Shown: positions 57,854-64,000 of the stretch, piece by piece
Numbering within the stretch: position 1 is the stretch's first letter
How the letters are laid out: each line of letters begins with the position of its first letter
DNA from: WLND01 sp040398845
GTDB lineage: Bacteria; Actinomycetota; Actinomycetes; S36-B12
DNA: 64,000 bases
Direction of reading: 5' to 3'
Assembly (NCBI GenBank): GCA_040398845.1
Contig: JBBATH010000005.1
Location: 158,462-222,461 of the forward strand
Notes under the pieces: generated by a model
What the model saw: the letters and a program-made list of their open reading frames with translations, nothing else
Told to the model about the DNA's origin: nothing
The model's database searches: none
Position numbers and translations under genes: made by a program

Positions 57854-58663
57854 ATGGAACTTGAAGTTTTCGGGCAAGGAGCCGTCGCCGCGCCTGTTCG
57901 GCCGCCCGAATTCGTGCAGTCCCTCGAGCGAGGACTCGCCGTCATCCGATCGTTCTCCCGCGAGCGGCCGCGGCAGACACTCGCCGAGGTGGCCCGCGCG
58001 ACCGGCATGACCCGAGCAACCGCGCGCCGCTTCCTCATCACCCTCGAGCACCTGGGCTATGTCACGTCTGATGGGCGCATCTTCACGCTGCGTCCAAGTG
58101 TCCTCCAGCTTGGATACGCGTACCTATCGACCTTCTCGCTCGCCGAGGTCGCGCAGGATCACCTCGAGATCCTCGCCGAGACCCTTCACGAGTCGTGCTC
58201 AGCCTCCGTCCTCGACAACCAAGATGTTGTCTACGTCGCCCGTGCATCGACAAACCGCATCATGACGGTTGGACTCGCCGTCGGCGCACGCCTGCCTGCC
58301 TACTGCACGTCGATGGGCAAGGTGCTCCTCGCCGCGCTCGACGACGAGGTGCTGGACCGCTACCTGTCAACGGTGGAGCTCAGCGCTCGCACCAGTCGGA
58401 CCATCAGCGACGCGTCGATACTGCGGGCGGAAGTACTTACGGTGCGCGACCAGGGCTGGTGCCTCATCGATCAGGAGCTTGAGGACGGCGTGCGGTCGGT
58501 GGCCGTTCCCGTGCACGATGCCGGCGGACGCGTCATCGCTGCCATCAACACCTCAGCCCACGCAACCCGGGTTTCCCTCGCGACCCTTAGAGATGACTTC
58601 CTGCCGGCACTGCGGCAATGCGCCCAGTCAATCGATGCCGACCTACGAGGCTCGCGCCCGTAG
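57854..58663 (+). CDS. IclR-family regulator of hydroquinone genes (PcaR/PobR-like)
   Basis: A 269-residue regulator. N-terminal winged helix with RQTLAEVARATGMTRATARRFLITLEHLGYV, then the IclR effector domain with VGARLPAYCTSMGKVLLAAL and LEDGVRSVAVPVHDAGG. Members of this branch activate or repress the 3-oxoadipate pathway in response to aromatic acids or 3-oxoadipate. It is divergent from the hydroquinone operon and shares the operator region. The 3' end overlaps the protease gene by 21 bases. Confidence 0.92.
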   Translation: MELEVFGQGAVAAPVRPPEFVQSLERGLAVIRSFSRERPRQTLAEVARATGMTRATARRFLITLEHLGYVTSDGRIFTLRPSVLQLGYAYLSTFSLAEVAQDHLEILAETLHESCSASVLDNQDVVYVARASTNRIMTVGLAVGARLPAYCTSMGKVLLAALDDEVLDRYLSTVELSARTSRTISDASILRAEVLTVRDQGWCLIDQELEDGVRSVAVPVHDAGGRVIAAINTSAHATRVSLATLRDDFLPALRQCAQSIDADLRGSRP

Positions 58664-59335
58664 CCCAGCCCCGTCGCCGCATCCATCCTGCTCACGCGGA
58701 TACATGCTCGCAAATCCGGCTAGGTCGCCGGCGGAGAAACCGGGCGCCCTGACTGACCGCAGCTCACGGCGCGCCTCGGCCGCCGAACCGGTGTTAACGA
58801 TGCTTGCCGTCGGCGCCATCACCGATCCGATCTCGCTTGAGTGGGCGAATCCGAGGGAGTGCATGATCTCGTGGATGATCAGCCAGCCGCGGCCGACACC
58901 GACATCATGGGTCCCAAACTTTGCCTCCACGACCTTCCGCTGGAAGCCTGCCCACCGATTTCGGGCCATCTCCGAACTCGTGGCAAACGTGATTCGAGAC
59001 TGCGCCCCGACGGCTTGGGTGCCGAGCGGGTGATCGTCAAGCGCTGCCCAGTCGAACACGAGATCCGGCTGAGGACCACCCCCCGCCTTGACGAAATCGA
59101 GGCCACTCACGTCAGCCACCCGCGCAATGGCCCGTTCGACATCGACGTCGATCGTGTTGGACGCTCTGGGCTCGCCCGCGGCTACGTACGCCCAGGTGAT
59201 CTGCGCGCACGGTGGATACGACCCCTGGGGCGCGGCCTCGGGGGCTACGACATCGGCCCACGCCGCCGAGACACAATTCAACGCGACGGCGAGCCCAAGG
59301 GCAGTCGCGACCAGCACGCAACGCGCCGCCCTCAT
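58643..59335 (-). CDS. secreted matrixin-like zinc metalloprotease
   Basis: 230-residue exported metzincin. Signal peptide (VLVATALGLAVALNCVSAAWA), then a compact catalytic domain ending in HEIMHSLGFAHSSEIGSVMAP, which is HExxHxxGxxH plus the Met-turn. ATG 59335 has GAGGAG six bases ahead. It lacks an obvious long propeptide, so activation differs from vertebrate matrixins. Substrate unknown. Confidence 0.88.
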   Translation of the reverse strand: MRAARCVLVATALGLAVALNCVSAAWADVVAPEAAPQGSYPPCAQITWAYVAAGEPRASNTIDVDVERAIARVADVSGLDFVKAGGGPQPDLVFDWAALDDHPLGTQAVGAQSRITFATSSEMARNRWAGFQRKVVEAKFGTHDVGVGRGWLIIHEIMHSLGFAHSSEIGSVMAPTASIVNTGSAAEARRELRSVRAPGFSAGDLAGFASMYPREQDGCGDGAGLRARAS

Positions 59336-59436
59336 CACACACTCCTCACGACGAGCCACCTACCCAGCAGCTGTGACGATAGGGAGTCACTCACGGCTGC
59401 ATGACCACTATGCGGGGACAGCCCGGCATTCCCTCG

Positions 59437-61236
59437 TCAGGTGGCGAGTTCAGCGGTGAGCGTCGTTCCACAATGTTCGGATTCCCGACTCCACCACACG
59501 CACATCTCGTCAAGCATTCGTGAGCCCAGGCCCAGTAACTCCTTTGGGCCGTCGGCTCGGCCATCATCACGGATGAGGATGAGGATGTGCCTGGACCGGG
59601 CCTCGATGCCGACGTTGACGTGGGAAGCTCCGCCATGCCGGATGGCGTTGCCCACTCCCTCGCGCACGATCTCCACGGCGCATTCAGCAGCGGTCAAATT
59701 GCGTGCGAACAGGCGAAGCGCACCGGGCGTCACATCCCATTCGACGACACATGCATCACGCCACAGGTGAGCAGTCTCGGCGAGTGCATCGGTCATAAGG
59801 CTCGGACGCTCAGAAGCCGAGCCGAGCTTCGCCATGGCCTTTGAGATGTCCCGTCGAATTTCGGCGATCAACTCGGGGTCAGGATGCGGATTCGCCGTGA
59901 GTCGCATCGACGCCGCATGGAGCGCGCTCTGGACGGATCCGTGCAGGATGTACGACACTCGCCGCCGTCCGATCCATGCCTGCTGCCGAAGCCTGCTCAC
60001 CGACGGCTGGAGTTCCCGCACCGCGACGAGGATTTGAGCCTGCGTCACGGCGCGGCGCTCATCAACCGCGCCGTAGGTCGCAGTGCCCGCACCAATCACC
60101 GCACCAACGATAAACGCGGGAATGACGACGTGCTCCGGCACCGGCAGCCCGACCCAGCCCATGAGTATGACGCTCGTGCCGTTTACGACCGCTACGGCGA
60201 GCGACACCGTCCCGATGCCGATGAAAACGGGAAGGCGAAGGTCTCCAGCTACAAGGCGCAAGGCGCCCACGCCCAGCATCACAAGGGCAAAAAGGCCGAT
60301 CACGAACACGAGGATCCCGACAGCGGAGAGCTGGCGCACCGCCGGTGCCACGGCACAGATGAGTGTCAACACCGCAGAGGTGCCGGGCAGCAGTATCTGT
60401 CGGATGCTCAGGGACTCGGGCATCGGCACCCGGGTCTTCGCTTCTCGACCCGCCGGCACAGCCAGCACGTCGAGGTCAACCGCCTCGAGGCTCAGTTGGT
60501 GGCTCAGTGGACGCAACTCGTCATCGACGAGGTGCCTCAGTGACTCCAATCCGAGGGCGACGTCCGCGCCCCTGCTCACCTCAAGCAAGACCACGTCGAG
60601 GTCGTCAAGCATCGGCTCCACCTTTTCAGTGACGAGCAACGTAATTCCCCGGGTGATCTCCACAAGGCGTCCCTGCATCGAAATATCAAGCTCTTCGAGG
60701 CTCGCCCGTTCACGGTTAAGGCGGGTGATGAGTTCGCGATGACGATCCCTGGCGCTGATGACGAGCGCGATGACGACAATCATTGCCATGGCGGTCAGTC
60801 CGCCAAGGAGCCGGTAGCTGAGCTCAATGTTCGACGAGAACCCGAACCACATCACGAGGATGCCGAGGCAAAGACCCCGAAGAAAGCTCGACACGATGAT
60901 GGCGATGAGCGTGCAGGCAGACTGTGACTGTGGGCGTCCCGGCCGATGGATCACGCGACGACAGATCTCGAAGCTGGCCATGAGCACCAACTGCGCCCCA
61001 CCTGGTATCACTATCCACAACGTCCAAGAGCCACCGAATCTCTCGCGGTCGATGAACATCGGACCTGCGAGGCTCACCGGGAAGTACCAGAGGGCGACCG
61101 ACTGGCTCAGCGAGGAGGCGTGACCAAGTCGCTCCCAGAGTTGCCGAGCCTGCTCCGGCACGGCGAGCCTCCACCGATGCGCCCGCATCACGTCAAGGCA
61201 CCATCGTTTTGCTCGATCGAATGTGGCACGCCGCAC
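59437..61236 (-). CDS. membrane sensor histidine kinase, NarL-partner type
   Basis: 599-residue sensor with two blocks of about four membrane helices (about 45-165 and 285-400) separated by a cytosolic helical linker (EELDISMQGRLVEITRGI), then a dimerisation helix WIGRRRVSYILHGSVQSALHAASMRL with the likely phospho-His, and a GHKL ATPase with EGVGNAIRHGGA, IRDDGRAD and LGLGSRMLDEMCV. It is paralogous to the broken kinase at 61.4-63.2 kb. The double membrane block is unusual. GTG 61236 has its AGGAGG directly adjacent, so the true start may be a few codons later. Confidence 0.82.
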   Translation of the reverse strand: MRRATFDRAKRWCLDVMRAHRWRLAVPEQARQLWERLGHASSLSQSVALWYFPVSLAGPMFIDRERFGGSWTLWIVIPGGAQLVLMASFEICRRVIHRPGRPQSQSACTLIAIIVSSFLRGLCLGILVMWFGFSSNIELSYRLLGGLTAMAMIVVIALVISARDRHRELITRLNRERASLEELDISMQGRLVEITRGITLLVTEKVEPMLDDLDVVLLEVSRGADVALGLESLRHLVDDELRPLSHQLSLEAVDLDVLAVPAGREAKTRVPMPESLSIRQILLPGTSAVLTLICAVAPAVRQLSAVGILVFVIGLFALVMLGVGALRLVAGDLRLPVFIGIGTVSLAVAVVNGTSVILMGWVGLPVPEHVVIPAFIVGAVIGAGTATYGAVDERRAVTQAQILVAVRELQPSVSRLRQQAWIGRRRVSYILHGSVQSALHAASMRLTANPHPDPELIAEIRRDISKAMAKLGSASERPSLMTDALAETAHLWRDACVVEWDVTPGALRLFARNLTAAECAVEIVREGVGNAIRHGGASHVNVGIEARSRHILILIRDDGRADGPKELLGLGSRMLDEMCVWWSRESEHCGTTLTAELAT

Positions 61237-61408
61237 CCTCCTACAGGTGAACGAACGCTCCTTCGGTTGGTGGGGGTTTCGAAAGTAGAGTTCAACGCCT
61301 ATGTCTACGTCTAGTTATACAGCACAGGCTTTGACGTGCCGAGTGAATTCATCACTCGCGAGAAGCGCGGCAATGTCGGTGGGTGCCGCAGGGTGCGGGT
61401 GTCACGCC

Positions 61409-63168
61409 TCAAACGGCCAGTTCAGCTGCGAGTCGAGTTCCGTGATCCGTCGATTCGCGTGTCCACGACACGCACATCTCGTCGAGCATCCGTGACCCCA
61501 GACCCGGCTTCACCTGACCCTCAACACCGCGACCATCGTCGTCAATGACAATGAGGAGTCGCTCCACCTTCGCATCAACCACCGCCGACACACTCGCCGC
61601 CCCACCATGCCGAACGGCATTGCCGACCCCTTCACTCACGATCTCAGCACTGCACTCCACACCCGTCACACTTCTCGGAATCAGTCGCTCGGCATCGGCG
61701 CTCACACTCCACCTGACCTCGCACGAGCCGCTCCACAAATTCGCCGTCTCAGCAAGCCGATCACGCAAACTCACCGCAGGCTCCACCACCTGCCCCAGCT
61801 TGGCAGTAGCCTTCAAAATATCGCCCCGGATTTCCCTGATCAGAGCCTCATCGGGAGTCGGATTCGCACTGAGTCGAAGGATTGCCGCATAAAGCGCACT
61901 TTGCAGCGACCCATGCAGGATGTACGACGCCCGACGACGCCCCATCCAAGCCTCCTGACGAAGCCTGCTCACCGACAACTCCAGCGCCTCAACCGCCGCA
62001 AACAATTGCGATTCGATAACCATCCGGCGCTCGTTCACGACGTAATACGTCGACGTCAACGAACCGACGAGGGCACCCAAGATGACTGCAAAACACTGGC
62101 ATAGCCAGGAACGGGGAAGTTGAGGATCTCCATGAGGATGACTCCGGTCGAGAGGACGAGCCCCGTTGCGACCGTGATCACGAGGATGCACACCCCCGCC
62201 GGGGCTCGCAACCTGCCAACGAGCCAGCGCATGCCAGCGAGGCCCGCCACGACCCAAAGACCCAGCCCAACGAGTAGCGCGATGAATTCCAAGAAGGAAA
62301 GTTGGCGTGCGGCCGGGGCCACAGCCACGAGCATCACCATCGCGGCGCAGATCCTTGGGAAAATTGCACTGCCCAACTCGATTGAGTCCGGCACCGTCAC
62401 CATGCGGATGGGCGCTGCAGGCTCCGGGACAGCAAGCACGTCAAGATCAACACGATCACTCGCCAAGTGATGACTCAGCGGTCGAAGAACATCGTCAATA
62501 GCGTGGGGAAGATATTGGACGCTCGCAGTCACCTTCGCCCCTCCCGCCACCTCGTCCAGAGCCCGATCAAGGCTGTCGACCAACGGATCAACCTTCGAAG
62601 CAACAAACACCGTAATCCCACGCGTGATCTCAGCCAACCGACCCTGCATAGACACGTCAAGAGCCGAAAGGCTGGCCAACCGCGCGTCAAGCGTCACGAC
62701 AAGATCACGATGGACATCACTCGCACGGATGACGAAACAGATGAAACAGATGATGGCTAGGGCAGACGTGAACCCACTGAAGAGTCGATATGACAGCTCT
62801 ATACTCGCTGTAAACCCAGCCTCATAGGTAAGGAGCGCTAGGACCATCGCTCGAGCACTCACCGCGAGCGCGATCGCCACGAGTGTTGCGGCAGGCCGCG
62901 AACCCTGAGCGTCGCGGCGATGGATGACCCGCCTGGCCACCTCGAACACCACCATGACCGCGCCCTGCGCAGCGAGTGCGATCGCGATCCATGCGTTCAA
63001 CGATCCGCCGTATTGAGTGTGGTCGTTTAACAACGGGCCAGCCATGCTCAAGGGAAGGAACCACAGCGTCACCCGTTGGCTGAGAGACGACGCATATCCG
63101 AGGGATTCCCAATAGGGTCGGGCCTTCGCTGTCAGCGCCAACGCTTCCGCCCGAACCACACACATCAC
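61409..63168 (-). pseudogene. second membrane histidine kinase, frameshifted
   Basis: Paralogue of the 59.4-kb kinase with the same layout. The first frame runs from 63168/63165 through MEILNFPVPGYASVL; the C-terminal part (FAVILGALVGSLTSTYYVV, dimerisation helix YILHGSLQSALYAA, ATPase EGVGNAVRHGGAASV) is in the next frame. Aligning with the intact paralogue, one base is missing at the run of four A/T at about 62090-62093. The N-terminal piece would lack the kinase domain. It could be a real loss, a sequencing error or a slippage site; its start overlaps the response-regulator stop. Confidence 0.8.
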
Positions 63169-63833
63169 ATTGCGGGCCGATATCCGTCCTTGTGTACCTG
63201 CGCACCCCGACCTTCGAGGAAGGTTCGGACTGCTGCGACTCGAATGTTGCCGTCCTGTGCGGCATCAACGCCAAGAGCGGATGCCGCACGGCTGAGGAGA
63301 TCCTCAACAGTTTTGACCGAGATACCGCGATCCTCAGCAATCTGGGCATTCGACTTGCCGTCTGCAGCGAGGTTCATGACCTCAATCTGCTTGCGTGTCA
63401 ATGACGCCAACGGGCGACTTGGATCGCGATCGTGGCGGTAACCTTTGAGGACGCCACCTCTCATCGCCGCATCAAGGGCAGCAACGAGCTCATCCACATC
63501 ACTCAGGGCGGTCTTGCGAAGATACGCAACCCCTGGAGACAGCCCGTCAGATGTTCGCGCGGCGAACCGCGGATCGGTCAGATTGGTCAGGAAAACAATA
63601 GCCGCGTGAGGTGAAATCTCCCTGAGCAGGTCGGCGAAATCGAAGCCGGTCGGCCCAGGCCCAAGTTCAATGTCGAGGATCACTCCATCGGGGTCGTCAC
63701 GCAACACGCAGCGCTTCGCATCAGCGACACTCGCCGCAGTATGGACGACGAAGTCGCGTGCCTCGAGTGCGGACGCAAGGAGCTCGCGGAGCAGCGCATT
63801 GTCTTCCACGACGAGGAGTGAGCGGCCAGTCAA
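63165..63833 (-). CDS. NarL/FixJ-type response regulator
   Basis: 222-residue regulator: receiver domain with LLVVEDNALLREL (acidic pair), LDIELGPGPTG (phospho-Asp), FLTNL (Thr switch) and YLRKTA (Lys), then a LuxR helix-turn-helix ASLTRKQIEVMNLAADGKSNAQIAEDRGISVKTVEDLL. TTG 63833 is preferred because AGGAG stands five bases before it; earlier in-frame starts lack a ribosome site. It heads the kinase cluster and probably serves both kinases. Confidence 0.88.
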   Translation of the reverse strand: MTGRSLLVVEDNALLRELLASALEARDFVVHTAASVADAKRCVLRDDPDGVILDIELGPGPTGFDFADLLREISPHAAIVFLTNLTDPRFAARTSDGLSPGVAYLRKTALSDVDELVAALDAAMRGGVLKGYRHDRDPSRPLASLTRKQIEVMNLAADGKSNAQIAEDRGISVKTVEDLLSRAASALGVDAAQDGNIRVAAVRTFLEGRGAQVHKDGYRPAM

Positions 63834-63882
63834 GGTGTCTCCTAATCCGAGGAGTCGTTTATGTAACGAAGTCTCCACCCTA

Positions 63883-63908
63883 CGAATTGCCACCCTGTGC
63901 GAATTGCC
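63883..63908. repeat. 17-base tandem repeat upstream of response regulator
   Basis: CGAATTGCC occurs at 63883-63891 and 63900-63908, each preceded by CACCCT (63877 and 63892 regions). The 17-base period places both on nearly the same helix face, as for a dimeric response-regulator site. The rest of the gap to the window end shows no gene. Confidence 0.5.
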
Positions 63909-64000
63909 GGGATCACCCGGTCTTTGCAGCTTGGAAAACGGCCTAAGGGCTTGCGCAGAAATAGTTCCGGCAAGTGAATTACATGCGTGTGGTTCGCGGG

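Noticed and set aside
1..64000. CRISPR arrays, tRNA, rRNA, IS elements or prophage
   Set aside because: No regularly spaced repeats, no cloverleaf or rRNA motifs, no transposase, integrase or phage genes seen.

Overview
The window is chromosomal DNA of a high-GC Actinomycetota. WhiB1, a SigR/RsrA redox pair of the mycothiol type, the one-chain 2-oxoglutarate enzyme Kgd, F420 cofactor synthase FbiC, nickel superoxide dismutase with its protease and a PdtaS-like kinase all fit that phylum. Genus cannot be fixed from sequence alone. I see no rRNA, tRNA, CRISPR array, phage or insertion-sequence transposase.

Layout. 1-8.7 kb: partial SbcD nuclease, an L,D-transpeptidase, a two-gene ABC exporter, an SDR enzyme, then kgd with its small partner. 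8.7-9.3 kb: a decayed VapBC-like toxin-antitoxin pair. 9.4-16.3 kb: housekeeping oxidoreductases, threonine aldolase, sodX/sodN, a secreted PNGase F-like protein, nitroreductase, GNAT and amine oxidase. 16.4-28.1 kb: a regulatory and core block (RsbW-like/SigB-like pair, DagK, WhiB1, PdtaS, biotin carrier, rsrA-sigR, yedK, FUSC, aroA, rsgA, hisN). 28.1-34.4 kb: five tightly packed minus-strand genes, fbiC, an AA_synth-family gene, EthD, SulP and a cytochrome P450. 34.7-45.1 kb: accessory transport and redox genes, inverted repeats around a flavin reductase, MMPL transporter and argG. 45.3-46.1 kb: a frameshifted gene and a membrane protein. 46.1-58.7 kb: a catabolic island. 58.6-63.9 kb: matrixin-type protease and a two-component cluster with two paralogous sensor kinases, one of them frameshifted.

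The catabolic island reads as a complete hydroquinone/hydroxyquinol lower pathway. Two cupin-type subunits cleave hydroquinone, an aldehyde dehydrogenase gives maleylacetate, maleylacetate reductase gives 3-oxoadipate, and a two-subunit CoA-transferase activates it. A five-gene branched-chain-type ABC importer and an intradiol hydroxyquinol dioxygenase lie downstream on the same strand. A divergent IclR regulator and its likely operators sit at the 5' end.

A striking global feature is start-codon architecture: at least nineteen genes have a TANNNT box 6-8 bases before the start codon and no usable Shine-Dalgarno, so leaderless transcripts appear common. This was used to choose several start codons. 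Damage is concentrated in four loci: vapC-like, its antitoxin, a 45.3-kb PH-like gene and the second kinase.
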